The notes beneath the pieces are model-generated. The model saw only the letters and a program-made list of their open reading frames with translations, was not told the DNA's origin and made no database searches. A stretch of DNA of 64,000 bases from Peromyscus leucopus (taxonomy: Eukaryota; Chordata; Mammalia; Rodentia; Cricetidae). The DNA lies in NCBI RefSeq assembly GCF_004664715.2, contig NC_051086.1, forward strand, positions 72,257,486 to 72,321,485, given 5' to 3'. The translations under genes were made by a program, and so were the position numbers. Shown here piece by piece: positions 39,783 to 49,924 of the stretch. The first letter of the stretch is position 1. Every line of letters begins with the position of its first letter.

Positions 39783-40774
39783 CATCTCAACCTCAAAGGA
39801 CAGTTTTAAACAGGTGAGCATTCTCTCGCTTCCGGTTGCACACGGGCACCAGGCATTAGTGCCTGTAGACCCTACAAGAAGACGAACCATGAGTCTGTCT
39901 TCTCTGGGCAGCTTGCAGAGAAACATGGCCGCCACTTCCAGGTTGGACAGGCGACTCCCTTGACCCCAGCCTTCAGCTAGCTGCGCCTTGAGGCTCATGC
40001 TGTGAATGTCCTACCCCTTTCTTTGAAAACCATGATGGGAAAAGGTGACCCCATGGTCCCCAGGACAGTGCCAACTCTGCCTGGCGGGGAGACTTGCCTG
40101 GCTTCCCATTTTGCTGTGGTAACTAGTGAAGGAACCCAGTGTCCCCTGGGATCAGGGCAGAGCCTGGGAAGGCCTTTCTATAATCTTACACAGCAGTCCT
40201 TGTTCACCAAGGCCCTGCACAGGCCTGCCTGGACATGTATGGTCAACAAGAGAAGGGGAACCTTTCGTTTTTATTGGTCCCTGAACACAGGACTCGGTTT
40301 TATTTTTGGAAAAAATCACTCAGGCGGCCTAGGCGGTCTGGTTCTGTGCTATTGACTTTTTCCTGGCATGCTCAATGAAGTCAATAGATTGAAAGTATCT
40401 AACAGATGTGGTACCATTCCAACTGCATGTGGCCTGCAGGCCATACTTTAAATTCCAGCCCTCAAAGTCAAGGTGAAATGTGCCCCAAAAGCCCTGTGCT
40501 AATGCAATTAAACACCATAATTATATAAGCATTGATTCAGATCTCAGAATACTCCCTTCCCACTGCATGGTACCACAGGGACACATTCCTGCTAGGTCTG
40601 ATCCTTGGGTGACAACTTTAATCCTAATCCAAAGGCTCCACTTGCCTAGAAATGTCACAAGGCAGCCAGCCGGCAGCACATGCGTCTTGCTGATCAGACT
40701 TTCAGATAGAGAGCTGATTGTGCGTGGCCCCCTGCTTCCCTGCCTCCTGGGCAGAAGGGAGTCCGGATTCCTCC
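39783..40774. other. Unassigned single-copy DNA, about 1 kb
   Basis: No repeat or gene recognised. A 117-codon frame (40002-40355) has no domain. Confidence 0.45.
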
Positions 40775-40972
40775 TTCCAGTCCCTCTCCTCTCCTCCCCG
40801 TCCTCTGCCCTTCCTTCCTTCCCCGAATCCTTTCTCTCCATCCCTCCCCTCCACCCCTCCCTCCCCTCCTCTTTCCTCCCCACTAGTCTGTCTTCTCCTT
40901 CCTTTCTCCCTCCTCTCCTTCCCACTTTATCCATCCCTTCCCTCCCCTCCCCTCCCCTCCCCTTTCTTTCTC
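40775..40972. repeat. ~200-bp pyrimidine-rich tract (CCTCC/CCTTT)
   Basis: Nearly all C and T, with CCCTCCCCTCC-type units densest at 40935-40970. Long frames here are composition artefacts. It adjoins the B1 tail at 40973. Confidence 0.9.
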
Positions 40973-41076
40973 TGCTTTGTTCAGACAGGGTATCTTTCTG
41001 CAGCTCAGCTGCCCTTCAATTCATCTCAGCTCCCTGAATGATGGGAACACAGGCGTGCACTGCCGCACCGGGCTTA
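40973..41076 (-). mobile_element. B1: B1 SINE, partial
   Basis: TGTTCAGACAGGGTATCTTTCTGCAGC and GGGAACACAGGCGTGCACTGCC. Confidence 0.68.
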
Positions 41077-41214
41077 CACTGGTCCCTTTCAAAGATGCTA
41101 TGTGGGAACTTCTTGAGAGAGAAGGTGCTCTAGGGGGAGAGGACTCAAAGTGTAGGCAACTGCCTCGAAGATAAACTGGGGAGGTTAAGTTCATGGGCTG
41201 TTAGGGTTTGTTTT

Positions 41215-41247
41215 TTAAAGTTTTATTTATTTTTTTTCAAATTGTGG

Positions 41248-41295
<48 letters not shown>

Positions 41296-41384
41296 TGCCT
41301 GATGTGGGTGCTGGGAACTGAACTCAGGTCCTCTGGGAGAGGACTGCATGCTCTTAACTCGTGAACCATCTCTCTAGTCTCTCT
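41215..41384 (-). mobile_element. B2: B2 SINE with internal (GT)n
   Basis: TTTATTTATTTTTTTTC is followed by 45 bases of GT (41248-41292), then GCCTGATGTGGGTGCTGGGAACTG and CTCTTAACTCGTGAACCATCTC. The GT array has replaced the B2 3' half. Confidence 0.82.
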
Positions 41385-41451
41385 GTGTCTACGTTTCTAG
41401 GTAGTGTGGGAAATCAACACAGACAAAGCATGTTAACACAACACACTTGTT

Positions 41452-41555
41452 GGACATGATAGCTCATACCTGTAATTTTCAAACCCAAGAAGCTGAAACA
41501 GGAAAAGCACAGTGAGTCTGAGGTGAGCCTGGGCTACATAACAAGATTCCATCTT

Positions 41556-41556
<1 letters not shown>
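41452..41556 (+). mobile_element. B1: Proto-B1-like SINE
   Basis: GGACATGATAGCTCATACCTG, AGTGAGTCTGAGGTGAGCCTGGG and CTACATAACAAGATTCC. Confidence 0.62.

Positions 41557-41590
<34 letters not shown>
41557..41590. repeat. (CA)n microsatellite
   Basis: CA array at the SINE tail. Confidence 0.95.
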
Positions 41591-41596
<6 letters not shown>

Positions 41597-42198
41597 CTCT
41601 GTTTAATGGTCATGAGTCTGAGCTTGGGTTGGAGGACACTCTGCTCAGGGTCTCACAGACTGAAGTCCAGGAACTGGCCAGTGTTAGTTACTATTTGAAA
41701 ATGAAGTGGACCCACCCTCTAGACTCCCCAGCTGACGGTGCTGTTTGGGGAGTCTGCCTAACTGGGATGCGGTGCCCAGCTGGGATGCGGTGCCTAGCTG
41801 GGATGTGGTCCACTGGCCAGAGGCATCAAGCTGTGTCTTATGTTTTTGAAGGTCTGTCTGAAGTTGTCAGATCTTATCTCTTATAGGACTGCTAAGGGCA
41901 GCCTACATCTGGCCAACATCGACGGTGATCTCTAATTTGATCACAGAGAAAGAAGGAATAGGGAACAGGTGTTTTAGAGGTTGATTTAGGTGTCGTAGGG
42001 ATAAGCATCTCCTTTTGGCAACCTGAGCAGTCTCCAGACCCCACTGTGTAAGCGCTCTGGTGGAACCATTAAGGATAGATTTAACAGTAGCATAGAGAAG
42101 AAAGAAATCTGAAACATTTTCCATCACCCTAAATCACTTTCTTACACCTTCAGATCTTTCATTTACGTAACACTTTCTTATACCTTTAAAACTTACTT
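41591..42198. other. Unassigned DNA with a three-copy ~20-bp tandem
   Basis: CTGGGATGCGGTGCC-type units repeat three times at 41761-41812. The rest is unrecognised. A minus-strand 74-codon frame at 41903-42127 has no clear domain but may belong to the ERV block to the right. Confidence 0.5.
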
Positions 42199-42305
42199 AA
42201 GCTGCCATGTGGTGGTGGCGCATGCCTTTAACCCCAGCACTTGGGAGGCAGAGGCAGGCAGATCTCTGTGAGTTCGAGGCCAGCCTGGTCTACAGAGCGA
42301 GATCA
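42199..42305 (+). mobile_element. B1: B1 SINE, 3'-truncated
   Basis: GGTGGTGGCGCATGCCTTTAACCCC to CTGGTCTACAGAGCGAGATCAG, then it stops without an A tail. Confidence 0.83.
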
Positions 42306-43252
42306 GCTTCCACATCCCCAGACAACACTTTCTTAGACCCTCTGAACTGAAGTTATCCTCGGCGCTCACTTAAGCTTTCGCATTCTCAGACCTTTAGAAC
42401 ATTTGTACGTTCCTGTATGAGTACATAAAGGTGCAGCTTTAATACCTCATTAAACAAGCATTGTTTTTTAAATTCCATCCTAAACCCTGTTTTTATGACT
42501 TTTGTTTTCAGGACAGGAATTATCATACAGGAAGAGGGAAAGCATGCAGAGGTGATACGCCCCAGCGAAGGAGAGATGGAGAGGGGAGTTATGGGGCACT
42601 GAATCAGCCTTTGACAGGCAGGACGGACTGTTGATTAGAGGTGAGGGTCTCTTGGACAATAAGCATCCATGTGTAAGAGCTACTCCAGATAGGTGTAGGT
42701 AAGAAGAAAAAGCGAAGAAAGCAAGTTTAGATACTAGAGAATTCTGGATCGTTTGCTTGTGCAGTGGCAGAAGTTGTCATTATTGAAAACTGGGAACTCC
42801 AGTTGTTGCTGTTTGAACTGTACTAAGGCCAGAGAGAGGCTTTCATAAAATCCGAGTCCATGGAGGAAGTGGGGAAGGGTCGCCAAGTGAACTCCGCCGG
42901 AGGGAGTTTCCATGAGCTCCAAGTGGGAGCGGAGAGACAGGAGGGACTAGATCACAGAGGTCCGGATGGGCTTAGGGAAGCTGTGGGGCTTCGCAGGCAG
43001 CTCCTAAGGGGAGGAGGCCAGAAAACGGGGCGGGCTGCCCACATGGGGAGGCCCTGGAGGCTGTAGCAGGCTCAGGAGCCAGTGAGAGGACATTTACCAA
43101 GTAGGTGAGGAGAGATGGATGGATAGAGCAGGTGGAGGCAGAAGCAGCTGAAGAATTTGGAGAAAAATATGATGGGTAGCAGAAGCCAGCAGAAACAAAT
43201 GGTCTGCACACACCTCAAGAGTCAAATCAGCAACTTGGGTCATTTTGAAATG
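42306..43252. other. Unassigned DNA downstream of the ERV pol remnant
   Basis: It lies where the rest of pol, env and the 3' LTR should be on the minus strand, but I find no RT active-site motif, env-like frame or copy of the 46.6 kb LTR. It is host DNA or badly eroded provirus. Confidence 0.4.
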
Positions 43253-43718
43253 TTAAGACATGGGCACTATGGGGTGAAGGGGAACTGCTGCTGAGTTGAT
43301 AAGTCGGAGATCCTGAACCGAGTGGTAGGGTCCATTGGTTTTTATAACTGAGCGTATGGGGGTATTAAAGGGAGAACTGGGGAGCAGAAGATTCTTTCTT
43401 AGGTCAGAGATGAGAGGCTTAAGTCCCCCGAGGTTTTGGAAAGAACATGGGTGTTGAGCCTGGGTTACATATTTGGTGGGGAATGATAAGGGCTGTGATG
43501 TTTGGCTGTAGAGGGGTTTTAGGTGTCCCATACCTAGGGGTCTGCCTGAGAGGCTGATAAGGAAGAGGTGTGTCAGATCGTGTGGTTTGGGGGAGAAGGA
43601 GGAAGGGAATGGCTGGTGAGCCTGGGGTCAAACGGATGATGGGAACAAAATAAATAGAGGCTCCCACACTGCCTAGGAGGCCCTTTCCCAGCAAGAGGAT
43701 GGTACAGGTTGGCACCAT
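43253..43718 (-). pseudogene. pol (remnant): ERV pol: end of protease and RT fingers remnant
   Basis: The frame at 43718-43419 has LLLGKGLLGSVGASIYF, equivalent to the post-protease GRDLL region. The overlapping frame at 43531-43253 has SPFNTPI and VQDLRLIN, the RT fingers/palm entry of gammaretroviral pol. The polymerase YxDD box is not present, so no catalytic domain survives. The shift between the two frames is a degenerative frameshift. Confidence 0.78.
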
Positions 43719-43819
43719 TAGGAAGGAATGGGTAAGGGAAATACCCCTAAAGATACAGCTCCGTGCTGGGGTTTGGTGAGCCTGGTAAGGCTGTCTCCTT
43801 ACTTAAAATATAGAAGAAT

Positions 43820-43960
43820 GAGAAGGAGAGGTGGGTCCCTAAAACTTCGTCAGGACCAAAGAAGTGGGCCCAGTGTCCAGAAGGAAGGAGATGGATCGCC
43901 CTGATACTGTGATAACTACCTGAGGCTCCCTATCAGAGATGGTGGTGGTCAGGCCAAGGG
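43820..43960 (-). pseudogene. pro (remnant): ERV protease remnant
   Basis: Translation gives REPQVVITV and then FLLDTGPTSLVL. The aspartic protease triad codons DTG lie at 43877-43869 and are intact. A stop follows within ~15 codons and the flap region is disrupted. Confidence 0.78.
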
Positions 43961-44054
43961 AGACCAGGCCCCCTCAGTCATTGACGGCCAGACCAAGGAG
44001 GTGAGATGAAGGGCAATCTGGGCTTGATGTCCCCATGCTGCAAGAGACATGGGG

Positions 44055-44096
44055 GCAACCAACACCCCAGTGCCCTTGTTGATGACACCTTGGACA
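44055..44096 (-). pseudogene. gag (NC remnant): ERV nucleocapsid zinc knuckle
   Basis: Fourteen codons read CPRCHQQGHWGVGC, an intact C-X2-C-X4-H-X4-C box. It lies 180-230 bases downstream of the capsid frame and is frame-shifted from it. One box is the gamma-type arrangement. Confidence 0.85.
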
Positions 44097-44276
44097 TGGT
44101 CTGGGTGGTTTATGAGGGTTTTTAGAGGCCTGGGCCCAGTGAGCCCTCCTGACCGCATTTGAATCAAGGACACAGAGGCTCTTGGGCTTTAGGAGACCAG
44201 GGAGCCTGGGCTTTTGCCTTGGCCAGCTGAGAGGCCTTGGCCTTCATCAGGTGTTTTTGTTTGGGGCTTTTTCCTC

Positions 44277-44705
44277 TCACCCGTGGTTCACCTTGAAAGC
44301 CACAATGAAGACTTCTGCCTGTGGAGTCAGGGGTCCTCTCCCTAGACATCTGAGTTTGGCCCTAATATCAGGGAAATCCTGGGAGAAGTAGGTCATAAGG
44401 ACTTGTTTCCCATCCAGGGTCTCGGGATTCAGATTGGGATTCTGCAAGAGGACCTTTGTAAGGTGGTCTAGGAATCGAGATGGGTTTTCATTCTTTTCCT
44501 GGATGACCCCTTGGACTTTTTCATAATTTACCACCTTAAGGGTGGTCTTGTGGATACTGGCCAGGAGGCAAGTTATAAATCCATTCTTAGCTAGGATGCC
44601 TCCTGGGGTACCGTAATCCCATTCAGGGTCTCGGTCAGGGACTGCCACAGCCTGGTCCCAGACCTGCCTACACTCCTCTGGGAGAAGATTGTTGGCAAGA
44701 ATCAT
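44277..44705 (-). pseudogene. gag (CA remnant): ERV gag capsid remnant, 142 codons open
   Basis: The frame includes LPEECRQVWDQA, DPEWDYGTPGG, VNYEKVQ and NENPSRFLDHL, then PLTPQAEV, the conserved order of a gammaretroviral capsid with its major homology region. It lacks its own upstream N-terminal domain: an in-frame stop lies just before. The length is about half of a full capsid. Confidence 0.85.
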
Positions 44706-44732
44706 ATAAACATCGTGGAAGGTGAGGTTGTA

Positions 44733-45755
44733 CTATTGGGTAATATATTGGATATACAGTTGGTTTTCATAGTGCAAGGTCTTACATGTGATGTCAAGTA
44801 CTGAGCTTGAGTGCCGCACACTCAGCCCTGACTGGGTGGGCTGCCTGTTGCTGAGGAGGGAGAAAGGGAAACAAGAAAGAGAAGGGACTCCTGGCTGAGG
44901 CTGATAGGAGGAAGGTCCACTAGTGCGATAGAAAATAGTGCAGGAATTATTTGGCTTGGGCTTCATAGCTAGGCGTTGTTTCCTCCTTGGTTGGTTTATC
45001 CTAAAATGGCATCACACCACATGGTTCCTTTAAGATTACCTAAGCGTAGATTTTTGACTGTTAACCCCAGTGTTACAGATTTTTCAGACTTGTAACCTTA
45101 CCCAATATGCTTACAGATCTTAGAGGCAAGATTTATACCTAGCAAAAGCTTTAGAGAACAAAACCAAAAGCACATGAGATGAGTAGCAATAGTCCCCAGT
45201 GGGAATAGTCTGTCCCTTGATTTTGTCTTGCTCTCCTTTCTGTCACAAAACAGGTAGCTCGCCTGATGTGGGACAGAGATTTTGGAGGAAACCTTTTAAA
45301 CAAGCATGCTTGGGTCTAGAGGAGGGGGAGCCACACCCTAACTCCAGAGCCAGCTTTCAGTTGAAGTGGGACAACATAAAACAACAGTCCAATGCCCTTC
45401 ATCCCTAAAAGACTCCTGAATCCCAGTAAAACTGAATCCAGTGAACTAACAAAGAAGGCTGACGATAGGGATGTTTGAACCCTGGACACAGACAGAGGCC
45501 ACCACAGGAAGGAGCTGAGAGATGCAGCAGCCAAGGAGGAGTGTGTGCAGGGTGTGTGCATGCACAGCTGGCCTACCCTGTGCTTTCTCCCCCTCCCGAG
45601 AGGTCTCACTCCTAGCTCCCACTTTGCAAGAAACTTGCGGATCTATCTAGGGTCACTTAAAAGACAGGCCAGTCACACAGTGTGTGGAGGCAGGGGACTA
45701 GACAAAAACAAACAGAACTCAGAGCAGAGAAATAGGGAACAGGGAACTCTCTCTC
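44733..45755 (-). pseudogene. gag (remnant): ERV gag matrix-to-capsid linker, degraded
   Basis: The frame 44966-44733 has PSSYQPQPGVPSL and SNRQPTQSGL, consistent with a proline-rich linker and capsid start. Between 45000 and 45755 only short frames remain. Confidence 0.55.
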
Positions 45756-45968
45756 CTATTTGCAAAGGTTCCGAATAATAATAGGATCTAAGGTGCCATT
45801 AAGTGGCCCTTTGGGTTGATTATCTAAGGGTATTGGAGCCAAATTTGATTGCAAAAAACGAGTAAATTTAGTGCCCTTCAGGTCAGGGGTCAGGTAGAGA
45901 GGCTGGGTTTTTTTTTTAAGAGGCATCCCAAGGGGTAAATGGGAGGGTATGGAGTGCCGAGTTCCCAT
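45756..45968 (-). pseudogene. gag (MA remnant): ERV gag matrix N-terminus remnant
   Basis: It starts MGTRHS, so glycine follows Met as in myristoylated matrix proteins, and continues to PLYLTPDLK and PLDNQPKGPLNGTLD. The frame closes after 70 codons. It begins ~660 bases after the primer site, a plausible leader length. Confidence 0.65.
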
Positions 45969-46625
45969 GGATGAGAGAGGTGAGGGGAAAGGTCACTGCA
46001 ACCTGTAGTCATGGGCGTCCCCTGGACTCAGGGAAGACGGAACGAACGAGGAACAAGCCATTTAGAGGGTCATCACCCAACTCAAGGGGGTCCAGTGTAG
46101 CAAGCTTACCCTGGCTAAGCCAGTGGAGACACTCGGGTGCCTGGTACCAGGGCTTCCACAGAGGGGAGAAGGAAAGAGAAAACTGAGCTCCAGGGGAGGG
46201 TCTCATCCAGAGGAAAGGACTGGAAAAAGGAGGCTTTTGTGGCTCCTTTTTGTGGGGAAGACAGGGGTAAACACAGAAAGGAATGCTTTAACCCAGCTGG
46301 GCGGAAGGAAACTGCCGGATTGCAGCTCCAAGGGTAGGGGAGTGTGGTCAGGTAAAGAGGGCCAGAGGTAGCCTTAAAGACCGTGGCTGAGGGTAACTCC
46401 GCTTCCAAGAGTACTAGAGGGGTGCCGGGCACTCAACGGTCACTTCCTCAGACTCAGGGGAACATTTACACCAACCAAAGGGAAAACTTACCTAATTGGT
46501 GCTGGTGGATGGGGTGCTGAGTGAGCAGGGAGTCGGGCGAGTCTATCACAGGTGGACTGGAGATGAAGGATAGGGTCCCAGTGCAGCTTAGACCAGGATG
46601 GGAAATGCAGGCGCTAGGAGAGCCT

Positions 46626-46643
46626 ATCCGAGTCACAGCACCA
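46626..46643 (-). other. Primer binding site, tRNA-His type
   Basis: Read on the minus strand the 18 bases are TGGTGCTGTGACTCGGAT, differing at one base from the complement of the tRNA-His 3' end. It sits two bases after the LTR terminal CA. Confidence 0.85.
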
Positions 46644-46645
46644 AA

Positions 46646-47048
46646 TGCAAGCATTGCAGCTCGGATGGAAAGGTATCCTGGCAGCTGGGAGCCAAGGAAT
46701 ACCACAAAGTCACACCGCACAACAAACCTCACCCAAGAGATTTATTGGGAGGGAAAATACCAGGAGGGTGGCTGCCCCTGCTCCAGCAAGAAACAGCAGC
46801 AAACTGAACAGGATAGAAGAGGGCTTATAGAGAGCTTCTTGGGAAGGGATGGAACTTGTCAGGGTGGAGCTTTCCAGGGTGGAGATTGGTGGGATTTCAT
46901 GTCCAGAGATTGGGCTTTTTGCTCTGCAGGGTGGGGGCAGGGTCCAGCAGTTAGGGCAGTTAGTGTGTTCTGTGGGTGGAACCTGGCAGTTAGAGGTCCT
47001 CGGGGGAGGGGCCTGGCCACTCGTGTGGCTCGAGGGGCTTATATAGGC
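46646..47048 (-). mobile_element. Class I ERV 5' LTR
   Basis: It ends GCTTGCA at 46646. It contains a TATA-like CTCTATAAGCCC at ~46832-46821, AATAAA at 46746-46741 and a U3 with repeated CACCCTG/CCACCAAT elements. The outer start is set near 47048, where MaLR-like host sequence begins. No second LTR was found. Confidence 0.78.
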
Positions 47049-47049
47049 C

Positions 47050-47141
47050 CTCTAAAACTGTGAGCCAAACTAAGCCTCCTCTCTCTTCATTGAATTCTGT
47101 CAGGTCTTTGCTCACCACCACCAGAAGAGCAATTGACACAG
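47050..47141 (+). mobile_element. MaLR-like LTR 3' fragment
   Basis: AAAACTGTGAGCCAAACTAAGCC, TTGAATTCTGTCAGGTCTTTGCTCAC and AGAGCAATTGACACA resemble the 3' end of MT-type LTRs. The class I ERV was apparently inserted beside or into it. Confidence 0.5.
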
Positions 47142-47176
47142 CCAGCCTGTGTGCTTCCCTGAGACGTGAGGTCCCT

Positions 47177-47177
<1 letters not shown>

Positions 47178-47218
<41 letters not shown>
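47178..47218. repeat. (GT)n microsatellite
   Basis: About 20 GT repeats. Confidence 0.96.
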
Positions 47219-47220
<2 letters not shown>

Positions 47221-47792
47221 GTTCTCCCCGGCTGGGGATTAGAAGAAGACTTCATTCCCTGGAAGCTGCCCACTCATTCTCCCCATGGGGATTGGCCCAT
47301 GAACAGTTCACTGCAGGGATGCTTTGCTTCCTTGAAGCCATCAGGAGACTGTCTTGCTCCAGTTGCCTAATACAGCATCTTACAGAAGGCATACATACAG
47401 TCCTGGGGAGCATATGCTACCTATCACCAAGTACTGTTAATCGTCACGGGATCTGCCCACACTCATGGAAACAAGGTCATAACAAGACAGAGATTGTTCA
47501 TCAGAGTCCCCCCGCAGATCCCCTACAGATCTATTGTCTACGTCTGCCCCTTACTCTTCCACTTATGGACAAATGGCTTGGCCTCTCTGCATCAGGCTGT
47601 TTATTGCAGAGTGGGTTAGACCCTAGCGGATTCTTGGGACTATCAAATAAAATGTCCCATTCTAAGAGTACAGCAGACTCCCACACAGTCAACACTTAGC
47701 AGATGTCGGCTGTGACCGGTTGTGACTAATAGCAATACTGACACCATGAGACTCTAGGTCTGTGTTGGAGATGAAGAAGCAAAGAAACGAGG
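47219..47792. other. Unassigned single-copy DNA
   Basis: A 177-codon frame begins in the GT array. No domain supports it as a gene. Confidence 0.45.
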
Positions 47793-47945
47793 CCAGCAAG
47801 ATGGCTCAGCAGATAATGTCATTTTCCACCAAAGCTGATGACCTGGATTCAGTCTCTGTGGAAGGAGAGGACTGCCTCCTGTAAGTCAAGAGCCATGATA
47901 CACATCCCACCCACTCCCAAATAAAATAAAAATAAAACATTTTCA
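47793..47945 (+). mobile_element. B3: B3 SINE
   Basis: GAGGCCAGCAAGATGGCTCAGC, AAAGCTGATGACCTGGATTCAG and an AATAAAATAAAAATAAAAC tail. The middle is partly deleted. Confidence 0.78.
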
Positions 47946-48355
47946 AAAGAAGCAAAGGGGTAACCAAGGTCACAGATACCCGTATTTGTGGATACCCTAC
48001 CAAACTCCCAGGGAGGTCAGCTCCAGCCTAGGCTGGGGCCTGGGACATCATGGAACATAGGCAGTACTGCCAGCTTCGCAGACCCTAGAATCTGGTAATG
48101 CGCATGCTCAGAGAACAAGAGAGGGCTTCAGCAGGATGCTCTGGTCCTCTGTTGTGAGCCTCAGGACCGCTCGAGTGCCCATAGAGCTAGCGGCCTCTCT
48201 GCTTCCGGGAAGAGGCCAAGCTAAGAATCTGCCCTACTTTGGCTTTGATGCCTCCCCTCCAGGAAGTTCTCCACATTCACTACCTACAACTCCAGCATTT
48301 GTTCACTTAGAATAACAAGAGCCATTGTTCGATATCACCAGAATTCCATGAATCA
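47946..48355. other. Unassigned DNA
   Basis: Nothing recognised. Confidence 0.45.
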
Positions 48356-48366
48356 CACAAGAATTT

Positions 48367-48549
48367 CTTTGTTTTGTTTTTGTTTGGTTTGGTTTTGGTT
48401 TTGGTTTTTGGAGACAGGGTTTCTCTGTATAGCTTTGGTGCCTTTCCTGGATCTCGCTCTGTAGACCAGGCTGGCCTCGAATTCACAGAGATCCACCTGG
48501 CTCTGCCTCCCGAGTGCTGGAATTAAAGGCGTGCGCCACCACCGCCAGG
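48367..48549 (-). mobile_element. B1: B1 SINE with probable TSD
   Basis: A (GGTTTT)n tail, GGAGACAGGGTTTCTCTGTATAGC, GATCTCGCTCTGTAGACC and GCGTGCGCCACCACCGCC. ACAAGAATTT on the left and ACAAGAAGAATTTTT on the right suggest a slipped duplication. Confidence 0.9.
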
Positions 48550-48554
48550 CACAA

Positions 48555-48905
48555 GAAGAATTTTTAGTAGCAAGTAAAATATACGCACAACCCGCTGTCA
48601 CTGCATCAACCAACACGCCCCTAACATCAAATTTGTGAGCCAAAGATAACAAGTAGCAACGACTCCCGGCAGCCACGACACCAACAATAGCTCGCACAGT
48701 TTCACAGCGACCAGGAACACGTGACTCGAGGAGCGATGCGCTCTCTTAGCCTGGCAGCGAGTTGCATCATGGGAACTCGGTTGTCTGGCTCATGAGTTGA
48801 TGGGGCATTGTGCTCATGCAGCAATGTTTTGAAAGGGATCCTAGACACCAAGCCCAAGGTCAGCCGCTCCACTCTCCTGTCCCCATGTTTGAAACACACA
48901 CTAGA
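48555..48905 (-). other. CpG-enriched unassigned segment, possible retropseudogene
   Basis: About 14 CpGs in ~220 bases with two adjacent minus-strand frames (48908-48702 and 48697-48560) in different phases. The first includes MMQLAARLRERIAPRV and the second VVAAGSRCYLLSLAHKFDV. A poly(A)-like run precedes it on that strand (49018-49001), the wrong end for a processed copy. I recognise no family. Confidence 0.3.
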
Positions 48906-49000
48906 CAATACATTTTTCTCACTTTGGGGGTATTTTGGAATCTTGGAGTTTATCTCTCAGGAAGATAAAAGCGTTTCTCTAATTCTTTTCTTTTTCTTTC

Positions 49001-49081
49001 TTTTTTTTTTTTTTTTTTGAAGAAGAGCCATACCACAATTGGAATTTGAGGGGCAGTTGTTTTTGAGACTTACAGGCTTGG

Positions 49082-49122
<41 letters not shown>
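49001..49122. repeat. Poly(T) run and (CA)n
   Basis: T run at 49001-49018 and CA array at 49085-49122. Confidence 0.93.
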
Positions 49123-49124
<2 letters not shown>

Positions 49125-49381
49125 TGCCCCCGCTCTATTTCAAAGGAGGAAATGATCCTTCAATAACGTCTGAGAGAATTGGACGGTGGTATTCATCAGC
49201 TCGTCCGGAGCCTGTAGGCAGCTCTATTGTGTGAAGGGCAAGGGTCTGCAGTCTACTTAGCTTTCCATTTGGGGAAATTTCCTTCTGAGGATTTTCTTTA
49301 CAGCCTTAAAGCCCTGTGTTTATAAGGCCTGGAGCTGTATACCAAACAAGGCAGGACACAGCTGATAGCTGAAGCTTGCTT

Positions 49382-49383
<2 letters not shown>
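49123..49383. other. Unassigned DNA
   Basis: No repeat or gene recognised. Confidence 0.45.
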
Positions 49384-49425
<42 letters not shown>

Positions 49426-49715
49426 ATGTGTGTGTGGGCATTCATGTGCATGTGTGTGCACATGGAGGCTGGGGTCAACATCAGATGTCTTCCTCCATGC
49501 TTCTCCTCCTAATCTTTTTGAGACAGGATCTCTCCCTGAATCCGAAGCTCATGAATTCAGCTCCGCCCCAGGGACCCTCCTGTCTCGTTCCCTCAGCGCT
49601 GGGGTTGCAGGTGTGGCCATCACACTTGGCTCTCTACTTGGGTGCTCTGGATCTTAACTCAGGTGCCTATGCTTGCAAGGGAAGCCCTCGACTGACTGAA
49701 CCATTTCCCAAGCCC
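49384..49715 (-). mobile_element. B4: B4 SINE, full length, with (GT)n
   Basis: The GT array (49385-49424) forms its tail. Then come GAGACAGGATCTCTCCCTGAATCC, GCGCTGGGGTTGCAGGTGTGG and TAACTCAGGTGCCTATGCTTGC, ending in the ID-like head. Confidence 0.83.
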
Positions 49716-49734
49716 CTCTTTTTATTTACTTATT

Positions 49735-49850
49735 AGTTTATTATTTTAGATATTTGAGACAGGGTCTCCTGTGTAACCCAGGCCGGCCTCAAATTCTCAA
49801 CCAAGTGCCAGGATCACAGGCCTGGGCCATTATGACTGGCCAACCTTTGT
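49735..49850 (-). mobile_element. B1: B1 SINE
   Basis: TTTGAGACAGGGTCTCCTGTGTAACCC and CAGGATCACAGGCCTGGGCC, with a small middle deletion. Confidence 0.75.
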
Positions 49851-49924
49851 TTCTTTATAAATGCCAAGTGGCTTGGTTGTCTTACGCCTTTCCTGAGGTG
49901 ACCTCTGTGAAGTGGCTTTTCACA

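Larger units (their letters stand above)
43253..47048 (-). mobile_element. Class I (gammaretrovirus-like) ERV remnant, 3'-deleted
   Basis: On the minus strand the order is LTR (47048-46646), tRNA-His-type primer site, ~650-base leader, gag matrix, proline-rich and capsid parts, one zinc knuckle, protease with DTG, and the start of RT. Then the similarity stops. Frameshifts and stops separate all coding pieces, so it is non-functional. Order and the single CCHC box fit gamma-like class I ERVs. Use of tRNA-His is the trait of RTVL-H-type lineages. Confidence 0.85.

Noticed and set aside
40480..41041. 185- and 107-codon frames rich in Pro and Ser
   Set aside because: They read through the pyrimidine-rich tract. 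Composition artefact.
46521..47063. 180-codon plus-strand frame
   Set aside because: Antisense of the class I ERV LTR and leader. No independent support.
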